A stretch of DNA of 64,000 bases from Cricetomys ansorgei (GCA_026225945.1 JAMJFZ010000769.1:3219501-3283500), one strand, 5' to 3'. Counted from the first letter of the stretch, positions 40,881 through 54,345 are shown. The notes: generated by a model not told the origin, from the sequence alone. Translations and numbers: made by a program.

Positions 40881-41037
40881 AGCTGGGTGGTGGTGGCACA
40901 CACCTTTAATGCCAGCACTGGGGAGGCAGAGGCAGTTGGATATGTGTGAGTTCAAGGCCAGACTGATCTACAGAGTGAGTGAGTTCCAGGACAGCCAGAG
41001 TTACAACAGGGAAACCCTGTCTGAAAAACAAACAAAC
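40881..41037 (+). repeat. B1 SINE, near full length
   Basis: GCTGGGTGGTGGTGGCACAC, CTTTAATGCCAGCACTGGGG, AGTTCAAGGCCAGACTGATC and GGAAACCCTGTCTGAAAAAC with an AAAC tail. It is the least diverged SINE in the window and hence probably the youngest. Confidence 0.96.
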
Positions 41038-42124
41038 AAAAGAATATCTTATTTACTACTCAGCACAAAAAAAATATTACAGTTAGAAACCATAATTAGC
41101 TCACAGTTTTTTGTTCTATTTTTAGAACTGGTAAAATTATATTCATACTTTAGATCAACAGATTTTTACCTTCAGTATTTTTAAAAATTGTTTGGCACAG
41201 ACTTCAGCTTCTTCATATCTTTTATTGGAATACAAACTCAAATTAGACTTTTAGTCCTAATATTTTTAACTAAGAAACTAAAACTGGATAACTTCATTTG
41301 AAAAGAATAATTTCTTAATTTTTTAATATAATTATAGTTTTAGAGCAATACATAATTATTCACATATTATTCCTATTATATCATCAATATAATTTAATGT
41401 TTACTCTTTTTTTCTTACTTAAAAATAATTCCAGTACAGTATTTTTTTCTCATTATCTTATTTTGGTATCATTAATATAATCTCTGTACTTTTTCATTTA
41501 TTTTGTTTTCTTGACCAGATTCATCCTCTAATGACTTAAGTATATTTTGCTCCAAAATAACATTGTGATCAATACATAGAATAACTAAACTATTCTAAAT
41601 AATGTATATTAAATGTATCTATATAATATTTACTCCATGCATATGTGTATGTATATATTATATTCAATATATATATATATATATATATATTGAATACAGT
41701 CACTGAATAGAATTATCTTATGAAATAAAATCTTTTAACCTCTAAATTACAAATTCTTCACCCTACATTATTAAACTAGTGACCTATTCTTTCTTTGACA
41801 AGTCTCTAGTATTTTGCTTTCTTAAGGAAAAGATGATATGGAGGAAATTCATACTCCTTTACTTTAGTTATTTAGGTATTCCCACTAAGACTTTTTTTCA
41901 TGTTCTTTTCAATTATACTTGGGAATTCAAAAACTATTCTTCATTTACATAAGAAGGATCATTTCTGATTCTTAAAATTTTGACATAATACCCTAACTTT
42001 CTCTGGAAATGCAACAATGTATAGGATCATTGAACAATGCTGATGATATGATATTGCATTCCATTTTAATGTTGGCCAGTTACAGTGATTCTAGAGAACA
42101 TTGATCAAAAACACCCCATAATAG
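41038..42124. other. Unannotated AT-rich stretch
   Basis: Contains a TA dinucleotide run near 41666-41690. No gene. Confidence 0.5.
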
Positions 42125-42300
42125 CTGGAGAGAAGACTTTTCCAGAGGACCTGGGTTCATTTCCCAGCACCCACATATGGAAGGAAGCTCACAGCTGTCT
42201 GTAATTCCTGTTCCAGGGGATGCCACACCTTCACACAGACATTTGGGCAGTCAAAACACCAATGTACATCAAATAATAATAAATAAAATATCTCTTAAAA
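42125..42300 (+). repeat. B3-type SINE
   Basis: TTTCCAGAGGACCTGGGTTC, CAGCACCCACATATGGAAGG, CAGCTGTCTGTAATTCCTGT and an AATAAATAAAAT tail. Confidence 0.85.
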
Positions 42301-42600
42301 AGTTAAAAGTCAAATGTCATTTTAAAAATCCCACAAAAACAGAGTTATTTTTTACTATTTGGGTATTTTATACCTACATATAATTTTGTGGTCAATGGAA
42401 AATATTAGAAATAAACAATTCAAAGTTTAAAGTGAAAAAGAAAAAAATTAAGATATTAAAACAAATATGAATCAGTGTTTGCAAAAGAAAAGATTAAGGA
42501 ATAATCCAGTTGTTACCTTCCATCATTGTAAACAAGATTAAGGGATAATCATTGTAATATTTGCAGTTAGGCAGGTCTATAGATAATCAGTAACTCTTTT

Positions 42601-42817
42601 TAAAAAAAAAAAAAAAAAGATTTGTTTACGTGCTTTCCTGTATATATGTTACGATACCACATGTGTGCCTGGTGCCTATGGAGGCCAGAAGAGGGCACTG
42701 GGTCCCCTGGTTGTTGTTACAGGTGGCTATGAGACTCTATATTGGTGCTGTGAACAGAATCTGGGACCTGTGGAAGAGCAGTCAGTGCTTTCAACCACTG
42801 AACCCTCTCTAAGCCCC
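42601..42817 (-). repeat. B3-type SINE with A-run at its tail side
   Basis: After a long A-run (42602-42618): CACATGTGTGCCTGGTGCCT, GGAGGCCAGAAGAGGGCACT, GGTGCTGTGAACAGAATCTG and reversed head ACCACTGAACCCTCTCTAAG. Confidence 0.85.
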
Positions 42818-45559
42818 AATCAATAATTCCTTGAGTGAGTAAGCATTACATCACAGTAAGATGTTGCAATGAAGTTAATAATACAAATGTAAAACTTCTT
42901 ATCTGTGTGGATTGGATTTGGATGTCATATATATGTATATAGTTCAAATTAAAGATGTTCTATTCTGCAAAATATTGCATTATGTAAAACCATATGAACT
43001 GTATTTTAGACCATTTCAGCTTAAGAATGATACATAATTGTACCTAACATAGCATTATTATGCTTAGTTTCCTACATATAGTATATTTCCAGCTCTGAGT
43101 TTCATTAGCGGGCTTTTATTTTCTATCAAACAATCTCAATCTGTCTTATGGTCTACCTGAATACTTTAACTCTTTTATCATTCTGCATGTTGCTTTTACT
43201 GAGAATAAGTAATTCAAGACTACAACCATTAATTGAGTATATCTTTCCAATGGTATGAGACACTAAGATGAATAAGACCTGACTTGATTTAGATTTTAAG
43301 AGTCTGTGGCTCTGATACTTGAAATATTGCTGTCTTCCCCATGCTGCTGCCATTTTGTTACCTAATGGCCAAGATATGCAGCCCCTACTTATTGTCATAT
43401 TTCCTGTCATTTGTTTGGTTCAAGATATCACTTGCTATTTTTTAGGCAGATAAAATAAACTGCCTACTTGTTTCATTCTCAGTACCTATTACAGAGTGGA
43501 TAGTGAATAAAAGGTCCTTTAATAAATACAATGAACTTAGATTCTTAGAGTTGTCATCAGGGAGCAATATTTCCTCAGAATAGTGACTTCTCTACTATAG
43601 ATGTGCATTAAGTTAGACATAAAGTCTGAGATGAGGATGTGTGTTCAAATAATTTCAGAATGTACTCCTAGGAGATTTTTATATAAAGTAAAATAGAGGA
43701 AACCATTAAGAGTTCAATCCCTAGTGAAAATCCCTAACTAGATTGCTTCAGCTTGACCCCCTGGAGAATTCTGGAGAAAACATAATGCTTTCCAGTTATC
43801 CTAATGCCATGAGAATGAACTGGGTTTTCATATTCTTCCTTTATTCAGACATTGGTTCATAGTCACCCTGGGTACAGCCACATTACTTACCAGATGGTGT
43901 AAAATATCATCCATTGTGGGCCAATCAGCTTCAGTAGCTTGAGCATAAATTATCTATTCACTAGTACTGGTATTTAGAAAAGAAAGGAATATGGGCCTTG
44001 GATTGTGGTGAAAGCAATTTGAAGGGATTTGATAGTACATATATGTCAAGAACCACGGGATACTTATGGAGTTACCTTACCGGAAAAACTTTGTTGTTTA
44101 CTGTAGATGATGATGAAAGTACAAAATGATACAGTCTTAAGAAATATACAGAAACAATTTTAATGGTGAAACTAAAACTACTCATGGCAGGGCAGTGCTA
44201 TTCTCTTCCAGATTCTTCCAGTAACTTGTTGGATGTGGACAATCCTAGTTGTCACATCCTTCCTCATGCCCCTTGAATTACTACCCCACCCAGAGCACCA
44301 TGATAGAAAGCAGTCTCGAGCAGTGCTCCTAGTGTTTGAATGTATTTAGAATTTTCAACAATGATCATGGGCAATCAGGACAGATAAAGTCTATTATTTG
44401 TCCTTTCTTTGCCTATAATGAAAAGAATGTTCGCCAGTAGGAAAATTTAAATTGTGTTAGGAATGCTCAAAGACAGGAAGACTATTCCAATGCTTAGTCG
44501 TTAGTTCTATTTTAAGACTTTAATTTCAAAGCCTCTTATAAGTTTATGAAGATCTTTATGTGAACTCTTACGTGTTACAAATAAATTATGGCTGGGTTTC
44601 CTCATAATAGTTGCCAGATTCTGCAAATTCTTAAAGATTAAAGCTTTAAAGATTTATTCAAATAGAGTAGTGACATAACTCAGAGCCTCCCATTCAAAAT
44701 CTTATGGCACTAATAGATCTCATGGCTCTAGCAGGAACTATTAAATATGTCAGAAAGACAAGGCGTCTATATAAAATACATAAAACTTAACAGGATTTTT
44801 ATCTAGAGAAGTATAGTCTTCTTTCTTTAAATAAAGGAGTATGGAAAAACTCTTGGCAGTTTCAACAATATATAAAAGTACTTGTGCCAACATTTTGAAC
44901 TAGCACTGAACTGAATCACAATGACCCATAATCTATTGTCATGTGGAAATGTATTCTCCATATATATAAAAACAAACCCATTACATAAATTAATTTTATT
45001 TACAAATTGAGGCATTTATTCACTAAATAACTTTTTTTTTTCTTCAGGCAATCTCAACTAGACACTAGACTTCTCTAAAGAAGAGGTAAATAATTCACTT
45101 TTATTGGATATTCTTTAGTATCAAATGCTTAAAGTTTGTTTTCTAATATACATCCTTTACAATATTTCTCTTTCTCTTCCTTAAATTTATGGATAATTCT
45201 TAGAATTTTCAGCTTGACCTTAAATATTTTGAATAAAAGGTACAGAAAAAAGTCTCACTTCAAAATTAGGAACTCAAAATGTCACATAGTTTAGTTTACT
45301 ATGACATGCTATGCCTACTCATCATTATCAGATATTCTGTTTCATTTTAGTTACACAATAAAATCATTCTCAGAATTTCAGATAAGAATATATGTAGTCT
45401 CTGAGCAGTTATATGGTGTAGAGCCCTTATAATAAGAAAACTAAAATCTAGAAAGTTTTGGAGAATAAAGGTTAAACTATGCATTAGTTTCAAAAGCTAT
45501 TTCTATTAAAAATATTCATGGCATTGCTAATGCTGTTTCAGACATGACTACATAGTGGT
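42818..45559. other. Unannotated intergenic stretch (about 2.7 kb)
   Basis: The minus-strand frame at 43153-43410 (85 aa) is unrecognised. A less AT-rich patch lies at 44190-44340. No SINE was confidently named and no gene is supported. Confidence 0.45.
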
Positions 45560-46110
45560 TTTGTATTTTTAATTTATATTTTCATACAGATATAGTAAGA
45601 ATTGTATTGAGCATATTACATCTCCATAATTCTCCACTCTCCCTTTCCTCCCTCTTTCATTTGTCCTTTGTTCTCATAGTCAGTTCTATTTTTATTTCAT
45701 TTATGCATACATGGTTTAATGTGTTTACATAAAATCAAGAAACAACAAAAGAGAGAAATGTGATATTTGTCTTTCTGAGATTGACTTATCTCCATTAACA
45801 TCAATTTTACAGAAAATGAGAAAACCTCATTCTTCATGGTTAAAGAAAATCCATTGTGTGTTTATTCCATATTTTCTTCACACATCTCTTAATTGTTGGA
45901 CATCTAGGTTGGTCATAGACTTTAACAGTTTGAAATACTGTTGTACTAAATATTGATGTGCACATATTTTTGTGATGTGTTGATTTTGGAGTCCTTCTGG
46001 TAAATACCTAAGTGTGATATGGTTAGGTCATGTGGTAAATCTATTTTGAACTTATTTAAAAATATCTGTACTGATATGTGCAGAGGCTTGAATAGTTTAC
46101 AATCACACTA
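45560..46110 (-). mobile_element. Old LINE-1 3'-region fragment
   Basis: CTCCACTCTCCCTTTCCTCC, TTTGTCTTTCTGAGATTGAC, TAATTGTTGGACATCTAGGT, GATATGGTTAGGTCATGTGG and GAATAGTTTACAATCACAC follow L1 3' sequence in reverse. Confidence 0.75.
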
Positions 46111-48057
46111 GTGCTATATGAGTTCTACATTTTATGATGATACAATTTTAATCCAACCAAATAATGTAAATATATAGCTTACTTTAATAAAATACCCTGC
46201 TACTGAGTACTGCATTTTTACATAATTAAGTGTAGAATAAATATTTTTATCTAATTTCACCTCAGTTTATTTCAGTTAATTGGATTTGGTTTTAAAGTGT
46301 ACTTTCTAAATGTTATGAATGATATTCTGGTTGGTACAATTTTAATCGCCTGGCTTTTACCCTATTGAAAGATGAGGACTTTGAATTTTGTAACTTAGGG
46401 AGGGGGTGAATAAAATCTAAATACATTACACACATGTAGAACAATGTCATAATAATCCTCATTGTTTGTACAATGAATGTGTAGTAGTAATTATAATTTT
46501 TAAAAAGTAACATAATGTCAGAACTATGCCCTATTTCTACTCTTAAATATTGTCATGATGGAGTTTGAAACTGCTTTATCATAATTCTACTCTTACTTTT
46601 ATTTCAAGGACTATAATGATGTCTGTTCACTTCTGCATGTTTCATTTCTGCCTTCACTGTGAGATGGTGTGTTAACTTTCAGACTTCCCTATGAGAGTGA
46701 TTTGATTTCTTTTTATTCACTGTTAAGTTCAAGGACTCCTCCATTAGCCAAAATGAAGATCTTCAGCTAAATTATTATCTAAAACAGAATACCCTCTTTC
46801 TTTGCTGAGAAAAGCACCTGCCTTCTTTTCAGCATTATTTTGTGTGTTCAGCAAATCTTGACTGTAAATGACCTCATATCCCCATGTTGTGTTTCTAAGT
46901 GAAATAAGAATGAAGATTTAACCTCCTTGATTCACCTATTCAGCTAATATAGAGGGATTAAATCAAGTTTAGTTTCTATTTCTAAGTAAAATCAAACATG
47001 ATACTGTAATAAAATGAGCTTTCACTTGCTTGGCAATGCCTGACATTCCTCTGTTACATGACACAAATTTTTCACTTACACTGAAAGCACTAAATTATCA
47101 GTTCTTAGGTAACATAATGTTGAGAAGTCAATTAGTCAATTGTTCAACTATTACAAATGTTTAAGTTTTGATTCATCTCAGTTTCAGAAAGGAACTGGGC
47201 ACTGGAGATTTGATTTGATGGGTTGAGAACCATAGTACATGATAAATAAATTCTAAAAATATGGAGAAAGTTTTGAAAGAGAATACTAATCATTGATGAA
47301 TAAGATGCCCCAAATTAATATTTTTCATATTGTTTAATGTTGTTTACTACAATGTTGAGAAAAGGGATAGAAGGTTTTTACATAGTATTCTATTGACTTT
47401 TTTGTCATATATATTCATGCTTATGCTAATTTTAACATTATTTTATTAATCGTGTATGACTAACCATGGCTGACATGCTTTATTAGTATATTTTTAACAA
47501 CTTCAATCTCTCACTTTATATATCATTGCCTTATAATGTTTTTATCCAGAAATATTCCTAGAATATATCAATTTATTTCTAAATCTACATTATTTCCATT
47601 TGTCTGATCATTCTACCTCTTAACTCATTTGCCAATATCCATTCATACTTTCCTAAAAATCCTGCCTTATGGTTTGTTCAGAATATTAGCTATAATTTTC
47701 TCAGCTACCTTCCAAAATTATTCAAACTTAACATTGTTAGGATAAAAGTGCCAATGTTTAATGTATTTTCTAAGAGCCTGCATGATCTGGCATCTATTCC
47801 TGAATCCTAATCCCCCATAGTACCATGCTGAATCTCTGATCACCCAACAGCTTTCTTGACTTTGTAGCTAATGCTCTCTTACTTGAAATAGGGCTACAGT
47901 GAATGATATTCATTCCAACAGAAGCCTCTTCAAATTCCAGATTAGGTCTCTTCCCACCTCAAACTTTCATTGATCATATTTTTCTTTACTTCTAATGATA
48001 TCATTAGACATTGTAGTGTTTTGGGATTTTTGTACTTTCAAAATAAAACTATTATCC
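46111..48057. other. Unannotated AT-rich stretch
   Basis: No gene, SINE or notable simple repeat was recognised. Confidence 0.45.
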
Positions 48058-48158
48058 ATGAAATGGAGATGTAGCTCAGTGCTTAATTGCATGCCTATCT
48101 TGCATAGGGCCCCAGGTTTAACCCCTAACAGCACAAACAAAATAAAGCAATAATGACA
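48058..48158 (+). repeat. ID SINE
   Basis: GAAATGGAGATGTAGCTCAG (A-box region), TGCATGCCTATCTTGCATAG, GGCCCCAGGTTTAACCCC (B-box region) and a short A-rich tail. Confidence 0.8.
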
Positions 48159-49839
48159 AAGCTTTATCTTCCGAAATATGATACTTAAGAGGTCAATGAT
48201 CACAGTCTACTTTTAAACATCTGTACATCTAACGAGAATCACAGTTCCTAGCAGTAAACAGCCATTCACTGTTTGTAGAAAATGGCTTTTCTCTCTATTC
48301 TGTACCAGAATCAATCTCCTTTCTCAGATATGGGTCTGATATTGGTTTGTTAATGTTAGTTTCCTCAACGTCTAGAATACTTTGAGTTCATTCATGTAAT
48401 TCTACATACAAGCAGGATAGTTAAAACTACCTAGAAGCATACAGATTCTTACAATTATGTTTCTCTACTCTCATTAATCCACATATTGCAACCCCTTTCC
48501 CATTATATTAGTCTACTCTTCCTTTTTCACAGAGAAAACTGACAGTAGTTTGTTTAGGTAGGAACTTAAGATAAGCAGGAAATGTGTTATAAGAGATGGC
48601 CAAAAAAGGCCAATTAAGCAATCTTACCCAAGGTAATTGCAAACTATTTCTAGCTGGTTGACTCAATGTGGTAAAATGGAGAAAAATGTGTTCACAAAAC
48701 CAATAGCTAAGTACTGAATGAAAAGAGCTGATATTCTCTGAGGAAGTAAAGACATCTCTGTCAACAATAACAGTGGGAGTCATTATCTTTAAAGTTGTGG
48801 TAATTTTTCCATCTGCAATCCCCATATACTGTCCATGCTCAAAACAATTGAAGAATCAAATAGTGATGTGATAGCAATTACTAGTCCTGCATACTTTGAT
48901 TCATTCATAGTACTTTTAGTCTCTGCTGTCCCTATATGGTTGTTTGATTTACTATTTTGGCAGAGAAACAAGAGTTTCAAAGGCTTCTACTGGACATAAC
49001 ATAATACCAATGTTAAGATCCTCTCATTGTGTGAACAGGCATTTATTTATTGATGCATATATCTGTAAAAATACTTCTCTATACTTTTGTGTTAGGTCAT
49101 AAAGAATTTCATGCAAACTTCCTTTGACATTTAAGCAGTGTATCTTCCTATTCCAGAACACAGTGGCATTTGTGTCTTCAAAAATTAGTATTAATCAATG
49201 CCTTTTACAATTGTACCCGAAATATTTTGGATGGCATATCTCATCACCCAGTGACTCAGGTCAATCAGTATAAGTCATTTTGATAAGTCTATAAAGATAA
49301 GACAATACTCACTTGCTATGCTACAGGAAAGATTTCACTGGTACTGATGACTGGTTACTATGAGCTCAGGAACTGACTCAGGATTCAAAATGAGTGATAA
49401 ACTTTGAGGGTTTCCCAAAGTGGCTTAAAGCCAGGTCTAAAACTTTGTTTTGTTTTGTTCTGCAGTTGATTATGCAAATCACCAGACTTAAAGTATTCTA
49501 TGATTAATTAAACATAGCCAGAGATCTTTTCAATCTGGGCATTCTTTGACAGCTGATTAGCATGCATTCTCTGCTACCTGTTGTGATAAATGTATACACC
49601 CTGTTTCTGCTTTTAATGGTTAACTGTGTCTTGAAGATCAAAAATACAGTTAAATACCTTCTGATCCTATGAGTTTTACTAGCTCATATCCATTAAAGCA
49701 GACTTCACGTGGTTTATGTGTACATTCATGATCTCCATCTTCCTCAAGGAATTTTTAAAGACTCTGGCTTTGATAGTGAATATGTGGGTTATATGATATT
49801 GAATATTCTCTTTTTGTAAAGTTGTGGGGAGTACAAATA
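48159..49839. other. Unannotated stretch
   Basis: Open frames 48508-48825, 48789-48980 and 49679-49906 (minus) are unrecognised, and no supporting gene structure was found. Confidence 0.4.
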
Positions 49840-50095
49840 TATGAGTGTGCATGTGGCTAAGCTGATGGCTTCCAGTATCATTGAGCACCCTTTTGTTTTG
49901 TAACATAGTCTGTCACTGAAACTGGAGATCACTGATTAGCAAGACTAGCTGGCCAATAAGTCACAAGGATCTTAGTGCTGTGATTTTAGGCGTTTACCAG
50001 CATACCCAACTTTTTACATGGATTCTAGGGATCCAAACTCTCATCCTCATATTTACACAAAATTACTCACTGAGTCATCTCCCAAGAACCACTTG
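49840..50095 (-). repeat. B4-type composite SINE, diverged
   Basis: Reversed order: ATGAGTGTGCATGTGGCTAA, AGTCTGTCACTGAAACTGGA, a B1-like middle and a head CACTGAGTCATCTCCCAAGA. Confidence 0.65.
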
Positions 50096-50344
50096 CAGGG
50101 CATTCTTCTGTTTCCAAAAAATTGACTGCTTTCTATACTAAGTTTATACCATTTAAACTGTTTCACAAAACCAAATGTCAGTTTTCATTGGTCAACTAGA
50201 AAACACTGCTACAGCCAGTTTCCCATATATAGTACATTGGAAATATGATCTCAACTGAGCTAGTACAAGTAAAGTAATTAATCTTAAACAAAAATATATG
50301 ATACATTTTTCACCCCGTGTTTTTAAAAATTTGTTTCCAGTTTT

Positions 50345-50640
50345 TAAAGTGTTTTCTTTACTTAATGAGAATTTCATGTAGAAATAAAATGAAAGTTAAT
50401 CAGGACTGACCTCCATCCCCCAATACTTCCCTGCCAATATATTCTGTTCTCCACTTTACCTTTCCTCTCCCCCTTCATCCTTCATTGCTGATAATACACT
50501 AAATCCAGTTAGTATTGCCCATATGTGCATGGCTATGGGGAAACCTACCAGTGGCCACATCCTCAAAAAAGAGTGATTTTCCCTCCTGCAGCAACCATCA
50601 ACTGCCAACCATTCCTATGTATTTCCATGACAATTGCCAG
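50345..50640 (-). mobile_element. Rodent LINE-1 3'-UTR fragment
   Basis: AGTTAGTATTGCCCATATGT, CTACCAGTGGCCACATCCTC and CAGCAACCATCAACTGCCAA follow the rodent UTR type seen on plus at 24090. Confidence 0.7.
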
Positions 50641-51145
50641 AATTCTATAAATATTTAAAAAGCAAATTTCCTCAAACACTTTAACCTGAATACTGCTTTA
50701 CAGTTTGATTGCTCTATACTTCAATGTCTCTTCCCACTAGACTATGTTGAACTGGGGTGTTGATGTTCAGACAAACAACTTGAGTGTCAAAAGTGGGAAT
50801 GTTATCTTCCTCAGCCAAAGATGGGAAATTGTTTGTGGAAGCAAATGTGAATTTTGTAGGGCTTTTTTGAATTGCCTATTTTCTGTTTTCTAAATCTAAA
50901 TGTTATATTTACTAAAATGCATAGCATCTTCTTATCAAGGTTCTAATTTTCAAACTTGTAGCATTTGACTTTAAATGAAAAATAACTATACTTAAAAGAA
51001 AATAGCCACATGGAATATTCAGGAAAAGCAATCCCTTTTCTCTCCTGCTCAATACCTATAAACTACATACGTTGTTAAGGTTGACATATATCCCCTGATG
51101 TCTTCACATGCCTTAAAACAAAAAGATTTATTTCTTTCCTTTTTA

Positions 51146-51148
<3 letters not shown>
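50641..51148. other. Unannotated AT-rich stretch
   Basis: Nothing recognised. Confidence 0.45.
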
Positions 51149-51182
<34 letters not shown>

Positions 51183-51355
51183 GAGTTCGTGGGTATGCAC
51201 AAATGCCAGAATGGCAGAAGATCGCATCAGGCTCCTTGGATTTGGAGTTAATATGCAATTGTGATCCACTTGACGTTGGTGCTGGAAAGAAAACTAGGAT
51301 CCTTTGGAAAAGCAGCACAACTATCTTCACCACTAAACCATCTCTCTAGCCTCCA
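51149..51355 (-). repeat. B3-type SINE with (GT)n at its tail side
   Basis: A GT run (51149-51181) is followed by CACAAATGCCAGAATGGCAG, TTGGTGCTGGAAAGAAAACT and the reversed head ACCATCTCTCTAGCCTCC. The His/Thr-rich minus-strand frames are a product of the microsatellite. Confidence 0.8.
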
Positions 51356-51835
51356 GCTAGTCTCTTAAGAAACATAAATCCCAAATGCTTTCTATGTCAC
51401 AAACTTCTCGTCCAAAATGTTGGTCTGAAATTTTCAGCTCATTCATCTAATTCTATTTTACCTCTTTTGCAACCTGGTATGCTGAGATAACAACTTGAAG
51501 TTTGCAAAAAACAGCATAGTGATGACATTAGTTTCTCTCCCAACTTAACATTTTTACTCCTTCAGATTCCTAAATCCCCCAAAATATTGAAACTTCTAGA
51601 GAGATGAACAGTAAAGAAAATAGTAAAGTTATTTTTAAATCAGTGTTAGCCTACTATGGCTACTTGTTTCAGAGCCCATATTTCTAACTATACATTCTCT
51701 GGTTATTTTTTTTTTTTGCATAGATGACCAATTCTATTCCTTTAGATTTGAATCTCTACTTTGGTCCCTAATTTCCTAATATTCCACAATTTCTAATTTT
51801 GTCTAAGTAGAATGTGTCAATGTAATACTTTTGAT
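51356..51835. other. Unannotated AT-rich stretch
   Basis: T-run at 51708-51717; no gene. Confidence 0.45.
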
Positions 51836-51905
51836 TCTTTGTTTTCAGAGTCTTGAGCGTGCTAGATAAGCATTCTATGGCTGAGCTACATGCCAGTCTT
51901 TTGCA
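51836..51905 (-). repeat. ID-type SINE
   Basis: Reversed ID: GTCTTGAGCGTGCTAGATAA and GCATTCTATGGCTGAGCTAC. Confidence 0.65.
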
Positions 51906-52319
51906 TAATATTTTCAATTTGCAGGAATCATATTCTTCCTAGATATAGAGAAGACAGATAGTAATAAAAATATCATCAATTGAAAGTAATAATTCTTGAA
52001 AGTATATTTTTATCTATACATGTATTTGTTAATTTATCTCTTACATAGTGGCATATCTGTATTCCAATCTCATAGAAAATTAAATTGTTTAACTGAAGCC
52101 CAAAGAATTTGCTAAATGTCACTTAGCATAACAAATAGAAAAGTATTTCTGACATAAAGGGCTATTCTATTAATTCTGTGCTTAGTTCACTAATCAAATA
52201 ACTAATTTAGTTCTCAGAACTATAGATGTTTGGAAAAGATTGGAAATTTGTGAGTTGAGGTAGTCAAGTAAATGATGTGGGATTCCAGTATAGACAGCCA
52301 AGTTTAAAATTTAAAATAT

Positions 52320-54150
52320 TCTTTTTTCTGTTTATTTTTGTTTTATAATTCTTTTATTAATAATTTGAGTTTCATACATTTTATCTTGAGAACACCCTCT
52401 TCCCATTCTTCCCTCTTCCCCCTCTGAACCCTATCCTGTTGTTGAAGGATTTTAGTTGTGTTTAAAATATTGTTTTATGCATTGTTGGGTGAGTTCTTTA
52501 TATACTTTGAATATTAGTCTTCTGTTGGATATGTAGTTAACAGTCTTTTATGATTTGTAGGCCAAATGACAATGTCCTTTGCCATATATAAGCTTTTCAG
52601 TTTTAGTTTCTATATACTTCTTGTACCTTGATACACAGCTACTTTAAGTTAGGGAAATTTTCTTCTATGGTTTTGTTGAAAATATTTTGTATGCCTTTGA
52701 CCTGGATTTCTTCTCCTTCCTCTATTCTTTTAATTCTTAGATTTGACCTTTTCATAGTGTCCTGAATTTCCTGGTTGTTTTTGCCAGAATTTAGTATTAC
52801 TATTATTATTATTTTAGATTTAACAGTTTCTTTGACTGAGATATCCATTTCTTCTATTATAGCCTCACTGCCTGAGGTTCCTTCTTTCATCTCTTGTATT
52901 CTGTTGGTGAGGTTTGCTTCTGATGTTCCTGTTTGAGTTCTTAAAATTTCCATTTCCAGACATTCCTGTTTGGGTTTTCTTTGTTGATTCTATTTCCACT
53001 TTCAGTTCTTAAACTGTTTTATCTGTTTTCTTCCACTTTGTGTTTTCACAGATTTCTTTAAGGGATTTATTCATTTCCATTTTAAGGAACTCTACCATAT
53101 TCATAAAGGCTATCTTAAGGTTCTTGTCTTATGCTTCAGCTATGTTACAATTCTCAATTTTACTGTAGTAGAGTTGCTAGTTCTAGTGTAGACATTGTGA
53201 CACTGTTACTGATTGGGTTTTTATGCTGGTATCTAGGTATCTTGGTTTGGGATTATGGTAATTTCTAGGTATTGATATCTGGTTTTGTCTTTGTTGGGTG
53301 GGTATTTTCTTCCTTGGTCTTTATTGCTCTCTCTGATTCTCTAGGAGGATGTGGTGGCTGTGTTTTGCCTAGTATGGAATTCTTGAATCCTGCTAGGTGT
53401 GACCATTGTAGGTTCCAGGTAAAATGTGTTTCTAGGTATTGAGAGCTCACATTTAGTAATGAAGTTATGCTTGGGGTGAGGCTGTGGTAGACTATAGGAG
53501 AAAGGAAAGCAGGATGTTTACCAGGATCTGTTTAGTTCATTTGGAATATGGTCAGAGTGTAAGGAGATGGCACAATGGGTAGTCTGCATCAGAGCTCTGG
53601 ATGACGCTGGGGTATTGGATATGTAGGAGAGGCGGGAGAGTAAAGATTTGAAGCTTGTCTACCTGCTTCACTGGCTTACTTGCTTCTCTGGCAGGGTTGG
53701 CTGGTGGGTTCCCATATATACTAGCTGGAGTTGAGAGCTGGAAAAACACGATGAGTCGGGAGGAAGAGTGGAGTAGAAGATCTATGTAATAAACTGGAGA
53801 TGGGGGCTGAGGGAGGGCACAGCAGGTGGTCAGCTACAGATTTGAAGGTAAGACTAGATTTGAAGGAGAAGAGGAGAGAGAGGTGAAGATCCACAATTAG
53901 GCTACTTGCTTCCCTGGCTATAGTGGCTTTTAGGTTCCCAAGGAATGCCAAGTGGAATTTGGCTCTGGAATAAAGAGATGAGAAAGAAGATTGCAGGGGA
54001 AGATCTTTGTTATCTGCTGGAGATTGGCATAGACTGAAGCAGGTGGTCTGCTACAGACTGGGGGTGAGACTAGGGGATTAGGTTTGGAGGAGAGTAGGGA
54101 AAAAAAAGATCTGCAGTTAGCCTCTCTGCTTCCTTGGGTGGAATCTGATC
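52320..54150 (-). mobile_element. Internally deleted rodent LINE-1 with ORF1 and 5'-UTR monomers
   Basis: Read on minus from right to left: a 5' UTR with about three diverged ~220-bp monomers (about 53460-54150), a leader (about 53200-53460), ORF1 sequence (about 52640-53200), then directly ORF2-end/3'-UTR sequence (about 52320-52620). Nearly all of ORF2 is missing. Monomer anchors are the TTGCTTCCCTGGCT-like words near 53681, 53907 and 54127. Confidence 0.75.
52639..52953 (-). pseudogene. LINE-1 ORF1p fragment
   Basis: The open 104-residue piece contains MEILRTQTGTSEANLTNRIQ, LRIKRIEEGEE and NKTIEENFPNLK, which are hallmarks of rodent L1 ORF1p (coiled-coil end and start of the RRM region). 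An in-frame Ile/Val-rich insertion (IIIIVI, from an ATT microsatellite at about 52797-52815) interrupts it. The N-terminal and C-terminal parts of ORF1p are missing or out of frame. It is a dead L1 fragment, not a host gene. Confidence 0.85.
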
Positions 54151-54345
54151 TACACTATATCTATCCAAACTATGAAGCAGTTTCTCACATCATAACTAGT
54201 TTAAATATTATGCATTTCTTTCTTATCACTCCAGCTGGAAAGAAAATTTGACATATAAAAAAGCAACATGGGAGATTTTGAGGAAATAACCATAAATTCT
54301 TTATCTAAAAATAATGGATTTTTTTTTTTTATCAAATGTAAGGGT

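Noticed and set aside
43153..43410. 85-aa minus frame as a gene
   Set aside because: No family resemblance, no promoter, splice or tail context; kept only as an unrecognised frame.
48058..48158. tRNA-like gene
   Set aside because: A-box and B-box order is that of an ID SINE with an A-rich tail; no complete tRNA cloverleaf is supported.
52639..52953. 104-aa minus-strand frame as a host gene
   Set aside because: Recognised as rodent L1 ORF1p fragment.
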